This document shows, piece after piece, positions 22,386 through 34,722 of a DNA stretch of 64,000 nucleotides (the stretch's first letter is position 1; every line of letters starts with the position of its first letter). Both the position numbers and the translations under genes were made by a program. The DNA is from Kuschelorhynchus macadamiae (taxonomy: Eukaryota; Arthropoda; Insecta; Coleoptera; Curculionidae). The notes under the pieces are model-generated. The model saw nothing but the letters and a program-made list of their open reading frames with translations. It made no database searches and was not told where the DNA came from. Location of the stretch: positions 1,492,001 to 1,556,000 of the forward strand of contig JAUTXW010000214.1 in NCBI GenBank assembly GCA_030620095.1. The letters run 5' to 3'.

Positions 22386-25300
22386 CAGCGGCGGCTCGTC
22401 AGATGAGGCAACTGAGGCGCCGCCTCACTCGCTTTTCTATAAATATACATTTTTATTTTCAAAATTAATTCTTTCCAAGTTGATACATTATTCTCTGAAA
22501 ATTGTCTCAAACACTATGAAAATTTCATCAAATATGCGTAAATCATAAATAAACACTTTACTTTACTAACCAACAGTACAATGTCCAATAACTGCAATAT
22601 CATTTCTTTTTATTCGACTTTACCTATACGCGGCGATGCGAATTGCGCCTCGGACACTTGAATGGTATTTGGATTTTTAATAAGTTTGAGAAAGAGGGAA
22701 AAGGGTCGTGTTGCATATGTAGATTCATTCCATCTCTTTTTATTGCATTTGAGGCGATGGAAACTTCGCTTAATGATTGAGACGTTGCCATTTAATGTTA
22801 GCACAGATTGAATATAAATGGAAATAATTATTATTTATCGGTAAATGACAATCGCGCACCCGGCTGCCAAATGCAAGCCGTTTTTGTTTTTGTTGATATT
22901 TGCGTGGGTGTGTGGGGTATTCGTATTTGACTGTTACCGGTAACGGTTTGAGATTGAGCGGGAAGTGGGTGGATATTGAGATTATTCGGCAATAATTTGG
23001 TGTTTGTTTCATTGTATTATTTAGTGAATGTCGCGCGTTTAGTCTGTGTCGGGTGTTACTCTATCTAAAGTATTTTTGACGTTGCGTTAGTTTAATTATT
23101 GAGTAGATAGACTGATAGAGTAGTTTATATGAATTAGTGACAACGGCATTTTCCAGGCATCCCGAAGATGAGAGAAAAGAAATTCTTCGCGGAGATAGAC
23201 CCATGCCGAAGATAAGTACCTTAAGTAGTGATAAAAAAGACGGTCGACAATATAAACGATCATTTCAAACGTCATGGTATCAAACACACACTTGGATTTG
23301 TGGAAGTGTTTTTAAGCAGCGTTTATATTGTTGGCCTTGCTTAATACTGGGAAAAACAAAAACAGTATGGACTTCTGATGGATACGTTGATTTTAAAAAT
23401 TTTTCTAGAGCGGTTAAAATGCATGAAGGGTCTAAAGACCATATTCAAAATACCTTAGGTTTTGTACGTTTGTCTCAAAATATGACTACATTTAAATATG
23501 CACTAATCGAAAATGCTCGTTTATCTAAATTATTGTACAATGAAGATGTTAGGAAAAACCGCTTGCTTTTGACGTATCTTATAGATACGACTATATTACT
23601 GGGAAAACAAGAACTGACTTTTAGGGGGCATGACGAATCCGAATCTTCTCTTAACAGAGGGAATTTTAAGGAAGTTTTTAATTGTTTAAACGTAACACCG
23701 AACTTGTAAAGCATTTAGAAGAGAAAAGTGTATTTACAGGACAATCGAAAACTATTCAAAATGAATTAATATTTTGTATTGACGAATATATGAGAGACTT
23801 TATTAAACAAGAAATATCGGAGGCTACATTTTTCTCATTAATTGTAGATGATACGACGGATATAGTTGCAAAAGCCCAATGTTGTGTAACTGTTAGGTAT
23901 GTCAATAAATTAGCCGAAATAAAAGAACGTTTTTTAGGCTTTTTTGATATAAGTGAGGATTCTAGAGCTAATGCACTCCATAACTTAATTGTAAGAATCT
24001 TGGAACCTTTAAATTTTGAACGGAAATTAGTAGCACAATGTTATGATGGAGCTGCGGTTATGGCCGGAGAATTGAGCGGTCTACAAACACGAATAAGATC
24101 AGATGCCTCACAAGCAATGTACACTCATTGTGCTGCTCATTGTCTCAATTTAATTTTACAACAGGGTTCAAATTATATTAAGGAAAGCAGAATCTTTTTC
24201 GCAATTTTGAAAATTTTGCCTGCTTTTTTCCATAAATCGCACAAACGCACATCTATATTGGACAAAATAATTAAAAAACGAGTTCCGCAAGCAAGTGATA
24301 CAAGGTGGTATTCTCCATCAAAAATTCTAATTTTTGTTGCAAATAATTGGGAAGGACTAACCTTAGTTTTTCAGGACCTGATTGAAAAATCCAGAATTAG
24401 ACTCAGATACTATACACATGGCCAAGGGGTATCTAAAAGACCTTTCCGATTTTGAATTTGCTTTTTTAACTTTTGCATTTAAAGAAATTTTTTTTGTTAG
24501 TGATATCCTGTTTCAAGTTTTTCAGTTAAGTAACCTAGAAATTGATTTTTGCATTTCACAATTGAACATTGCCGTCAAACAATTAAATGAGCTGCGCGCT
24601 GAAAATTTCCTTAAATCCATTTTTGAAAAAGCAGAATCACTTACCGGATTGCCATGTAGTAGACAAACCTGTAGCATGAGCGAATCAGATTTAATATAAA
24701 AATCTGTTGCAATTTTAGACTGTATAATTTTTCAAATTAACATCATGTTTGAAGATTTACACAAATTGGAATTTGTGAAACTTCTTAATACATCAAAATA
24801 CAAAGACTTTGCCACAGAATTCCCTATTATTCTATTAAATTCGTTAGAAAAAACGTATCCAAAAATGTTTGACAAAGACCGCCTCAAAAATGAGCTAAGC
24901 ATAATTTACCGAGATGAACAATTTTATAAAGTCAATATTCAAGAACTCCTTAAACAAATTAATAGTTTAGAATTAATTTCAGTATTTTGTGAAGTATATC
25001 GACATTAATTTTGACAATCCCCTTAACAAGTGTACAGGCCGAAAGAGATTTTTCGTTCTTAAAGCGAATAAAGACCTACTTACGAAATAGTACATCTCAA
25101 GATACGCTCTCAGCCCTGTCGATCATGGCAATAGAAAAAGAGTTATTAGTTAAACTTTCTGAATGTAATGGTGACTTATGACAAAATCATTGAGACATTT
25201 GCTTCTTTAAACGACAGGCGCATTAATTTAATTTACAAAAAGTGACTTAACTGCATCATCCACATACCTATTTGCCTAAACAGTTTTGTTTTTTTATAAA

Positions 25301-25736
25301 AATATTACTGTCCACACCATATTAGATTATTACAGGTTTATTACACTTTAAACTCGATTCTGACTATTTTGATTAAGTATTTTAAATATTTTTTATAAAA
25401 AAATCCAATGATGAAAAATGTGTATATTATATATCTTTGAGAAGTGTATATATGAACATATATCTGAGGATAAAACGAACTACATGAAAATTGAGTGAAT
25501 ATCTTAAAGATTATTTTATTTTTATATCTATGTAATAATTTTTATTTTAAAAATTACTTAATGAAAAATTGGGCATATATCTTGGTATTGGTATGTAGAA
25601 GACAAAAACAAATCATAAAAATGAGTCAATTTGGGCGTGGCAGCCCAAGAATTTTTCGCCTGCGGCGCCATCTACCTATTATAAGTAACAAACCTTTTCT
25701 CGCCTCACCAGTTTTAGACACCACGAGCCGCGACTG
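22386..25736 (+). mobile_element. hAT DNA transposon, near full length, 8-bp TSD
   Basis: The left end starts CAGCGGCGGCTCGTC; the right end, ACGAGCCGCGACTG, is its imperfect inverse. Both sides carry the identical 8 bases GTCTATAG (22378-22385 and 25737-25744), the duplication size of the hAT superfamily. Subterminal CGCCTCAC blocks occur near both ends. It encodes one transposase, broken in several places. Length is 3351 bp. The preserved duplication implies a fairly recent insertion that decayed in place. Confidence 0.92.
23119..25240 (+). pseudogene. hAT transposase (TTF-type zinc finger, DUF4371, hAT dimerisation domain)
   Basis: N-terminal TTF/MYM-like zinc finger: SWYQTHTWICGS, then LYCWPCLILGKTK. 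DUF4371 follows with LTFRGHDESESSLNRGNF. The RNase-H-like catalytic part shows LIVDDTTDI (first Asp), VAQCYDGAAVMAGE (second Asp) and THCAAHCLNLIL; the DTRWYS motif follows. The C-terminal hAT dimerisation motif, LTSVQAERDFSFLKRIKTYL, lies at about 25018-25100, ending near 25180, with a last piece to about 25240. Frame breaks occur near 23700, 24390, 24700 and 25008, so it is inactive although every domain is still legible. No ATG precedes the zinc finger in frame; the true start was probably further upstream or on an unseen exon. Confidence 0.85.
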
Positions 25737-25744
25737 GTCTATAG

Positions 25745-26831
25745 TAAGAGCCAACAGTGTTGCTTTTTTTGGGACCGGCGACGCAGAAGAAGATATGTGT
25801 TCTCTCGCACCTATAGCACGCGAAAAACAATAATAGATCCAGTTTTCGAAACTATTTATGAATGAAATGTCGAGTCTATCCTTTGTTTTATAGTCTAAGA
25901 TTTTTACAGTCTATTAAAATGTGTTTGAAGTAACTGAGTGTGTCAAAATCGGCCATCTGCTCTAAATTAACTTTAAATGAAGTTTCGAGGCAAAAATGTT
26001 TTTCTTTACTTCGATCGGTAATGTTAGCTTTCTCATTTCTTCTCGAAAATGTTCACATAAAACGTTCACATTTATATAAATTGTGACAATAAAGACTCGC
26101 TTTATAAAGAATTATACTTATAGAATAGCGGCGAGAAAGGAATTGATTAAAGAGCCTTATCCAAGATTTTGCTTCCACACAACAAACTTTCATACAACAA
26201 AACTATTATATTCCTTTAAAGCTCAGATCTACAAAAAGGGAAAAATATTGTGCCCCAGGGAGAAATCTGGGATTTAATACGAAGTTTCATTTTTATATTT
26301 AGCTATTCTGTATTCAAGACACATCAGAAGCGGGCACAAATAAGAAAACAAACTTTTGTCTCCTCAAAGGAGATTGCCCCTTTACTTTTAAAATAAATTA
26401 CGAATGAAATATGTTCGTTTTATCGGAAGGACTCGGCTGTCATCGTACGTAATTTATGAAAAGATTCAGGATGCGCGCGAAAGCAATAAAAAATTTTTAA
26501 TGTCATATTCTCGACTGGTTGTATTCAGAAAATAAATTTATCGGCGCGGGCACAGATATGGGGTGTGCATCCTATTTTTCTAGTTCGTTGCTTTATTCCG
26601 CAATGTCATTTGCAGGAATTTGATTTAGCGGATGGTAACAGTGGAATAAAGTGTATTTACATCTGGGAATGGCAAGCACGACAGTTTAAATATTTGGAAC
26701 ATATAACTGGCCAAAGCGCGTCAGAACAAATAACAATATTATATTAACTTAACCGCGTGAACATGGCAACAATAAATGTATTTAAAATTGCTCAATATCT
26801 GGGCTACACAGTATTTCGGACCAATATTTTA
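25745..26831. other. No gene recognised
   Basis: No ORF with a family motif; open frames at 25495-25833 and 26565-26747 are not supported. No repeats paired. Confidence 0.5.
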
Positions 26832-26926
26832 TTATGTTTATATGTTCTATATTAATTGGTTCTACGTAGTTATTTATATAAAAAGTTATATTAACCGAAC
26901 CACAGGATCAGAACATATATAATATA
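26832..26926 (+). repeat. Satellite fragment left of the Tc1-like element
   Basis: Matches the end of the ~285 bp satellite units found at 28945-29743 (shared TTCTACGTAGTTATTTATAT and ATCAGAACATAT). The array is therefore split by the transposon. Confidence 0.75.
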
Positions 26927-28920
26927 CACTCAGAGGCAAAATAATCGATCCACGCAAATTTTTGACGAATTTCAATTGCAAATAATAACCATAAGTTTAA
27001 GAGGCTCTGTGAAGTGGAGTAATAGTAAATTGGTCCAAATGAAGCTTTGGTTTTAAAGTCGCATCTATTCTAACCATATTTGTTTTTGGTTCACTTCGAT
27101 ATCTTTATTTTTCTGGAATATATAGATTTGTTAACAAAGCATTGCAATTTTTATCAATTTTTCGGTACGAGCAACTAAGTTCAGTTTCACAGTTTTAGTC
27201 ACAAATAAGATTTTTAAATAGAAACATAAATATTTTAAACACAATCTTCTATAAAAAACATTATAAAACTTACATTATTAAACACGAAGCACAAATATTA
27301 TACGAGCAAATTAATTAAAAAAACAATAACAGAAACAATAACAAATAAGTCAGTAGCTCGTGTTTCCTCAACGTGCTCGAATGACAGCCTCTATACGCCT
27401 TGGTATACCTTCAATTAGGTTCCGTATAAAAACTTGATCAATTTACTGCCATTCTTCAATGAGAACATCACCAAGTTCTTGCAAATTGGCTGGAGCAGGT
27501 ACCTGAGCCCGTACTGTTCTGCCCAGTCTATCCCAGACGTGTTCGATCGGGTTCAGGTCGGGACTACGGCAGGGTCAATTCATTTTTATAATTTCCATTA
27601 GATAAATATTCGCTTACGACTCTCGCAACATGCAGTCGAGCGTTATCATACATTAGCATGAAATCGTCTCCTACAAATGGAGCAAAGTGGACTACATGTG
27701 GTTCTAAAATATTTTGTATATATATCTGTCTGCTGTCATTGCTCCGCCATCGACGATTACCAATCCGTTCTTGCGTCGAACTGAACACCACCTCACACTA
27801 TAATGGAGCCTCCGCCATAGCTTGCCCTAGGCGAAAAGTGGTTTTGCTCAAAACGTTCTCCTGTTTTTCTGTATATTCTTTCACGACCATCCGGTGATTT
27901 TAAACAAAATCTGGATTTGTCGGTGAATAGGACCTTTTTCCATTCATCAAGGCCCGAATTTTGATGTTCCCTAGCAAATCTAAGCCGTTTAACCCCGTGA
28001 TTTCTCAGCAACTCGGGAGCAGTTGCAGGTCTCCTTGCATGTAATCTATTATCAGACAACCTCCTTCTTATCGTTCTGTCACCTACTTGGACCTGCCGTA
28101 CGTACTCCAATCTGTTTTTAACCTCCACAGAAGTTACTCTTTGGTCACGTAAAACACTTAATAATAAATAATAAAAGTAATAAAACGTTCATCTCGTTCA
28201 TTCGTGCATCTCTTCCTACCACAGTGAGTTCTTCTGCTGTACTCTCCATGCTGATTAAACCGATTTACAGCCCTTTGTACTTTACTTCTTGTGACATTTA
28301 AAACTCTTGCCACGTAATACTGTGATCGTCCAGCTTGGATTAAAGCAATTGCTTTGGCAGCATCAGTCGGAGACATATCCATTTTAAAAATTAAGAAGTA
28401 GCCTCACGAAAAAACACACACTTATTTAAAAAAAAAATAATTTGATTACTTTTGAAAGTCATAAATGACATTTCCAGGTCTGGCGTTATTTCACGAAACT
28501 GTCACAGCCTCCTTGATTTATATCTTAGTTCACCTTAGTTGTTCGCACAAAAAGAATAATAAAAATTGCAAATTTTTTTTTTTAATTCATATATTCCAGA
28601 AAAATAAAGATATCGATGTGAACCAAAAACAAAAATGGTGAGAATAGATGCGACTTTAAAACCAAAACTTCATTTAGACCAATTTACTATTACTCCACTC
28701 CATAGAGCCTCTTCAACTTATTGTAAAAAAGTCTTTTTGTTTAGTCCTGTATATTATAAACGTTGGTCTATTTTTTTAAAAATGTTTAACATGTCGGCGA
28801 TTCTTAATTAGTTCATCTAAAATATTCTTCAAAATTCATTAAAATTCTGCATTAAATAAAAAAGTTATTTGCAATTGAAATTCGTCAAAAATTTGCGTGG
28901 ATCGATTATTTTGCCTGTGA
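26927..28920 (-). mobile_element. Tc1-like transposon with long terminal inverted repeats
   Basis: Flanked by TA on each side (26925-26926, 28921-28922). Ends share GGCAAAATAATCGATCCACG and continue as inverted repeats of about 250 bp, with a second matching block around ATAGTAAATTGGTC. The right repeat holds about 120 extra bases that are absent from the left. It is inserted within a satellite array. It carries one broken minus-strand transposase. Confidence 0.85.
27368..28382 (-). pseudogene. Tc1-family transposase, frameshifted
   Basis: Starts at ATG 28382 with MDMSPTDAAKAIALIQAGRS, an N-terminal helix-turn-helix. The second paired-like domain (GDRTIRRRLSDNRLHARRP) follows. The DDE domain shows VLFTDKSRFCL (first Asp kept, the usual following Glu is Lys), DDFMLMYDNARLHVA (second Asp), and RSPDLNPIEHVWDRLGRTV (Glu of DD34E) in another frame near 27545. 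The C-terminal helix IPRRIEAVIRAR ends at a TGA (27368-27370). Frame breaks lie near 28150, 27792 and 27563. The order and D-D-E residues identify Tc1 family; the copy cannot produce a full protein. Confidence 0.85.
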
Positions 28921-28944
28921 TACTCTCACACCGCCATTTATATG

Positions 28945-29743
28945 GGACGTTTAGTTTTCTGATCACTAATCAACTTTCTTATTTTATTGAGTAGGCCCTA
29001 TATACTAATACAGATTTTAGAAAGAATGACTTCGACAATAAATATATTGTCGGACTTGGATTCTATATTTCTGATATTGGCATTAATCTTCAGGATTTCA
29101 CCTATTCTAAAAGTGATGGTGACCACACGTTCAGAACATATTAAACATATTAACCGTTATTTATAGGGGGCGTTTAGTTTTCTGATCATTAATGAACTTT
29201 CTTATTTTATTGAGGAGTCCCTATATGCTGATTCAGATTTTAGAATGAACGACGTCGACAATGAATATGTTGTGGGACTTGGATTCTATATTTCTGATAT
29301 TAGCATAAATCTTCAGGATTTCGCCTATTCTTAAAGTGATGATTTTATATGTTCCATATTGATAGGTCCTACGTAGTTATTTTTACAAAAAGTTATATCA
29401 ATAGGACTACGGGTTCAGAACATAATAAACATATTAAGCACTATTTATAAGGGGCGTTTAGTTTCCTGATCATTAACCAACTTTCTTATTTTATTGGGGA
29501 GGCCCTATATACTGATACAGATTTCACAAAGGAACTACTTCCACAATGAACATGTTGTCGGACTTGGATTCTATGTTTCTGATATTGGCATTAATCTTCA
29601 GGATTTCACCTATCCTAATGATTGATTGATAATAGTGATGATTTTAAATGTTTCATATTAATAGGTCCTTAGTAGTTATCTATACAAACAAGTTATTTAT
29701 ATCGGACCACAGGTTCAGAACATATTAAACACGTTAAATAAGG
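28945..29743 (+). repeat. Satellite, three tandem units of ~285 bp
   Basis: Units at 28945-29168 (224 bp, internal deletion of about 70 bp), 29169-29452 and 29453-29743. Each starts GGCGTTTAGTTTTCTGATCA or a close variant and contains GGACTTGGATTCTAT, AATCTTCAGGATTTC and TTCAGAACAT. A fourth, partial unit lies at 26832-26926 on the other side of the Tc1-like element. Confidence 0.85.
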
Positions 29744-29820
29744 CAATTTTTGGTTTTGTTATGCGTTTATTTTGTAAACGAGTTTAATGGTATTCCTACT
29801 TGGCAATAAGTTTATAAGTA

Positions 29821-30678
29821 CAGGGTATTTTTTTTGTATATTGACCTCCCCTCTTAACTTTTTTATTTGACGTTTATTTGAAAATAGTGTCTAAAATAGA
29901 AGTTTAACGGTTGACGTACGAAAATTACCATTTTTGTTGATGTTCTAAAAATTATTATTAAAAACCTGGCTTGTCCTAATTGGTGATTCATTTTGATTGT
30001 TTAATATCAGGTAGACTTTCAATCAATGTCTTTAGAAAATGCCAAATTCAGATGCGGAAAAATGCGATATTCTGCAGATATTTTATAAGAATAACAAAAA
30101 TGCATATGCAGCAAGAAGGGAATCTCACCAACAGCGCTTCCAACGCGAACAACATTTAAAAATCGGACAGTAGGTAGTCGTTAATGAGGAGGAAGAATAA
30201 AATATTCATGGTTGGCGCTTTGGTTTATAAAGTAACTTATTACTATAAGTGTTATTTATTGATTCGTTCCTGTAGGAATTTTTGCAGAATTAAGTGTATA
30301 AAAATTCAACGGAAGACGTAGAGCTTTTACAAACAAGAATAATTGAGGCTATTTAGGACACCAATGACAATCATTTTCATTTTATTATTAACCCTATACA
30401 GTGTATTGAAATGAAGGATGGGCATATTCAGCAGTTGTAAATAGTTTTAGTAGATAATACCATTTGATATTTTTTTATAAAAAAAAAGAATTTTTTTTTA
30501 ATATAAAAATATAAAAAGACAAACGTCAATATTTTTTTATACGTAAAAGTTAGGTATAGGGTATACTATATAAAAATTTTTTAGAATATTCAGGAAAACG
30601 CAAAAATTAAATAAAAAAATAGGGTACCCATTTGAAATAAGAAAGTAGGACTACGCCCAGTCTTCTTGAACCACCCTG
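29821..30678 (+). mobile_element. Internally deleted mariner-like element
   Basis: TA-flanked ends: left CAGGGTATTT, right inward CAGGGTGGTT. A 5' coding piece at 30039-30173 reads MPNSDAEKCDILQIFYKNNK, the N-terminal helix-turn-helix region of DD41D-type mariner transposases. A 3' piece at about 30297-30450 reads YKNSTEDVELLQTRIIEAI, the protein's tail. The whole catalytic core is missing. This is a deletion derivative on the way to a MITE. Confidence 0.7.
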
Positions 30679-30689
30679 TATATGTGTAT

Positions 30690-31185
30690 ATATATTTATT
30701 ATTGCAATTATGGACTGACCACCTAAAAGCCACGATCTGAATTCCATTGAGCGTGTTTAGGATACTCTAAAACGAGCAAACATTTACCTAGGGGCGGGTA
30801 ATATCTTAGGAGTTTGAGGAAGCTGTTGTTTTGGAATGGGAAAATATTTCTCCTGAAACGACACAAAATTTAATTCGCAGCATGCCTAGGCGAATGGAAG
30901 CAGTAATACGAGTCGGAGGAAGCTATACACGTTATTTATTTCACTTTTGCAAAGTTAGTATTATTTGTACATTTACTCTTAATAAAAAATTAAGTTTAAG
31001 GTTTCCAGCTGTTTAAAAATTAAAGATATGTTAATTTTTTAAGTAGAGATAAAAAATTGAAATTTTAATAAGAAATGAGGCTAAAAGCCCATTGTAGTCT
31101 CAATGCAAAGTATAACTACTGAACTTTACAGAGTATTTCAAATATTCGGGTCAAAATCCGAAATTTTTAAGCACCCTCTGTATGA
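30690..31185 (+). pseudogene. Tc1-like transposase C-terminal fragment
   Basis: PPKSHDLNSIERV followed by a TAG, then DTLKRAN, carries the Glu position of a Tc1 DDE domain. After a frame change come LEWENISPETTQNLIRSMPR and RMEAVIRVGGSYTRY. It ends about 31185 with GCACCCTCTGTATGA, a Tc1/mariner-type terminus. The 5' two thirds are absent. It is a different lineage from the copy at 26927-28920. Confidence 0.65.
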
Positions 31186-31299
31186 GGAGCATTAGTTTTT
31201 TTTAATTTCTTGCATATGACAATGTTACCTGATAATCAACTTATAATTTATAAAAACAATCATGAAAATCATAGTGTTATGGCTATCGGTAGCCCCACT

Positions 31300-31665
31300 G
31301 GAAAAATGTTCTGATACAAAATTTCTTGGTCTCCTAATAGATGCATGCAGTTGAGCAAAAAAATATCTTCTGGTTGTTATGCGGTTAAAGTTATACTAAA
31401 GGAACTTGGTCCTAACATAGGGAAAATACTCTCATGCCCTCATGAGATCTCATCTAAGATACAGCATTGCATTTTGTGGCGTGTCGAATCAGAAACTACT
31501 AAATCTTATATTGGTTCTGCAAAAGCGTGTGGTAAAACCTCTTTCAACGCGACTACCCTTAAATTAAAGTTAAAATTTATGCATATACAAGATGTGCCAC
31601 TTGAGTGCGGTAATTCAGCCATTTTTTCAAATCGTTTATTTTGCCTTTATAAAGAAGAGCGGTGA
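31300..31665 (+). pseudogene. LINE reverse transcriptase thumb/C-terminal fragment
   Basis: DTKFLGLLID in one frame, then LSKKISSGCYAVKVILKELG after a frame change at 31345, matches the region just after the RT palm of Jockey/CR1-type LINEs. Later an LQKRVVKPLF-like segment is readable in another frame (about 31516). No catalytic motif is present. Identity rests on these short matches. Confidence 0.5.
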
Positions 31666-31699
31666 AGAGACTGATACATAACATACCTTTAAAGTTAAA

Positions 31700-32388
31700 G
31701 TTTATAACATTAATTAAACATGATAATTTTCAGAACTCATTACGTAATGTTTGAGTGAATGATATTCAATATAAAATTTCCTTATGCAAGATTTAATGCA
31801 TCTATAAATTCGGTTTAACACAGTTCAGCCATAAATGGTGGTTGTACTAATGCATTCTACATCATTTTTCATAGGAACGCCAAATAAAATTTCATAGGGC
31901 AATAAAATATCAGAGCTTTTAGCGGCAAGTGGGAAATTCAGAATCGCTTTTGCAGGCTAAACTTCTGAAAGCATATTTTCCATTACTCTGCCTAGTAATG
32001 CCAGTACCTAGAACATGGTGAAGGAGAATGTACTTTTATGTTATAGAGTGGAGTATTATTTGGGGTTCGGATCCAGTAATTTTTTTTTTATTTTCGACGT
32101 TTTGCAACTTTGTTGTTGCATCCTCAGGAAACTAAGATGTCAGAAAAGAAAAGTATATTTATTGGGCTAAAATATCAGTTAAAACAAAACAATCAAAACA
32201 TTTTTACGAGTTATAATTTCCTAAAATTGTTACAGAAATGACCTGATAAAAATAAAGTCAGTTTTATTAAAATTCAATCAACTTATAGGAGACTCGCAAC
32301 ACAAGGTATTAATAAGAAATTAATTGTTACACTTACAATTAAGTTTGACTTTTGATGTCTAATAAATTATTAAAACGTATTGATTATA
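31700..32388. other. No gene; contains one hairpin-bearing repeat unit (32040-32140)
   Basis: The unit at 32040-32140 (AGAGTGGAGTATTATTTGGG, then the inverse of CTGAGGATGCAAC...GTTGCAAAACGTCG) is a single copy of the family at 8847-9245 and 46640-47670. The rest shows nothing I recognise. Confidence 0.55.
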
Positions 32389-34599
32389 CAGTGTGGGCCA
32401 TTTTGGTGATGCATGTATTGGGATCTCGGAAATTATAAGAGATACAAAAATGATTAAATGGGCAAAGTTTGACAGAATTTTTTAGAATTTCCAAAATTTT
32501 CAAGAATCATTTTTTAGAAGTTTTTTAGTTTTCGATATATTTTGAAAAAACTAGAAAGTGGCATTTTCTGTAAAGCTTTTTTTTTGTTTTTTGTTTCAAA
32601 ATCTATGAACACTTCTTCATAGCCATTTTTTGTGTAGAAAACGAATATAACATAAAATTTTAATTACGACGTTTCGGTCATCGTTCACCATCACCAACTT
32701 TATTTTTTCGTATAGACCCCATATTGGATTTTTGTCTCTTTAAAATAAGCAGGAAAAACCTATTTATTGATGTATAACAAGTTTACATTTCCTAAAGAAA
32801 AACCATCAAAATGTCGAAAAATCGATTTTATTCTAGCAGGCTTTGGATCGCCATGGTAACACATTTTTTTTTGACTTTTTGGACTGTTTGATTCTTGACG
32901 TTTCAAAGTTTGTTAGTTATTCTCTGTTATCGTTTATTTTAAATTCTTAAAAATGGTTTTGCGTTATACCAACGAAGAGAAATTTGATATGCTGGAGTGT
33001 TATATTAGAAACAATAGAAACGCGGTTATAGCCTTAAATAATTACGCTGATACTTACCCATAGAGGCAACAACCAAACCAAAGGAATTTTTGAAAACTTG
33101 TGGTTAATTTAGGAACGTGTGGAAGTTTCGAACAGTCAAGGCCTAAAAAGTACAACAGAGACAATAACAATCGTGACAAAGTTATAAATTACTTTACTGA
33201 AAACACAACTTCTTCGACAAGAATAAGCAGTACAGAGCTAGACATTCCTAGAACAACACTTAGAGGGATTCTAAGTAAAAATAAGTACCACTCATAAAAG
33301 CATAATATTGTTCAAGGGCTCATTGAAGGAGATTTTCTAAAAAGACTTACCTTTTGTAACTGGTACATTAACAAATGCTAGGAAAATGTAAATTTTACAA
33401 GTGCCATTATATGGATTGACGAAACATATTTTAGTAACTGTGGAATCTTTAACAAACACAATCGTCAAGATTGGGCCACAGAAAATCCTAGATTGTTGGC
33501 ACAACGTAGGTTGCAAACTCGATTTGGCATGAACGTTTGGTGTGGCATTTACGGTAAAATAGTTTGTCATATTAACTGGTTTAACTGCTTTACACATAAT
33601 CTCGTAGTTTCAGGTAATCGACTTATAGGTCCATTTTTTTACCTGCAATTAGAGATGCAGAACAATACGAATTTCGTAATGTTTGGTTTCAGCAGGATGG
33701 TTGCCCAGCCCACAATTCCAGGGCTGCCAGAGATCTATTAAGAACTTTTGGCGACAAATTAATTTCCAATGGTGGTCCTGCATCATGGCCTGCTAGGTCG
33801 CCAGATATTACACCCTTGGATTTCTTTTTGTGGGGGCACGTTAAAAATGAAGTTTTTGAATTCGAACCTCACGAGATATTGGCCCTACTCGAAGAGAGAG
33901 CTCAGGAAGTGTTTGCTCATATTAACAGAAACACACTTAGACGAGCGACAAATAGTGTTTTAACAAAATGTCGTGCTTGCGTTACTAAAAATGGACATTT
34001 TGTTTAAATTACCAAATTTTGTATTCTTTTGTGTACATGTGTACGTTTCTAGTCAAAGCTTATTATTATTTTTTCGTATTTCTTGTGATTACTACATTAA
34101 ATATTTATTAAACATTACAAAAAAATATTGTTCCCGTGGCCATCCAAACCTAGCTAGAATAAAATCGATTTTTGAATATTTTGATGGTTTTTCTTTAGAA
34201 AATATAAACTTATTATACATCAAATAATAGGATTTTTTTTTGCTTAGTTTAAGGAGACAAAAATCCAATATGGCGTCAATAAGAAAAAATAAAGTTGGTG
34301 ATGATGAAGGATAATCGAAACGTAGTAATTAAAATCTAATGCAATAACCATTTTCTACACAAAAAATCGCTATAAAGTGTTCATAGATTTTGAATCAAAA
34401 TACAAATAAAGAAGTTACAGGGTTTTACAGAAAATGCCTCTTTTTGGTTTTTTCAAAATATCTCGAAAACCAAAGAAGTTAAAAGCACGCTGCTGACGTT
34501 TTTAAATTACCAATGAAATTATGTTAAACTTTGCTCATTTAATCATTTTTGTATCTCTCATATATCCCAATACATGCGTCACCAAAATGGCCCACACTG
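32389..34599 (+). mobile_element. Mariner-like transposon with ~480 bp terminal inverted repeats
   Basis: TA-flanked (32387-32388, 34600-34601). Both ends begin CAGTGTGGGCCATTTTGGTG and remain inversely similar for about 480 bp (32389-32870 and 34127-34599). Encodes one broken plus-strand transposase. Total 2211 bp. Confidence 0.88.
32953..34007 (+). pseudogene. Mariner-like transposase (about DD40D), broken
   Basis: ATG at 32953: MVLRYTNEEKFDMLECYIRN, the N-terminal helix-turn-helix, then a TAG at 33061-33063. It continues with SSTRISSTELDIPRTTLRGI (second DNA-binding helix). The catalytic region reads AIIWIDETYFSNCGIF (first Asp), FGMNVWCGIYG, and in a different frame VWFQQDGCPAHNSRAA (second Asp). 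WPARSPDITPLDFFLWGH (third Asp) follows 40 residues after the second. The tail VLTKCRACVTKNGHFV ends at 34007. At least four stops or shifts occur. The D-to-D spacing resembles the DD41D lineage. Confidence 0.82.
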
Positions 34600-34722
34600 T
34601 ATAGTGAGGACGAAAAGATTGGAATAAATTGATTTAAAAATCAGGTACTTTTTCTCGAAAAAACGCCCGGACATGTCGATTTTTAATTTAAATTGTTGTT
34701 TTTTTATTATACTTGATGTATA

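Noticed and set aside
25495..25833. 112-residue ORF at the right end of the hAT element
   Set aside because: It crosses the hAT terminus and the target duplication; no motif.
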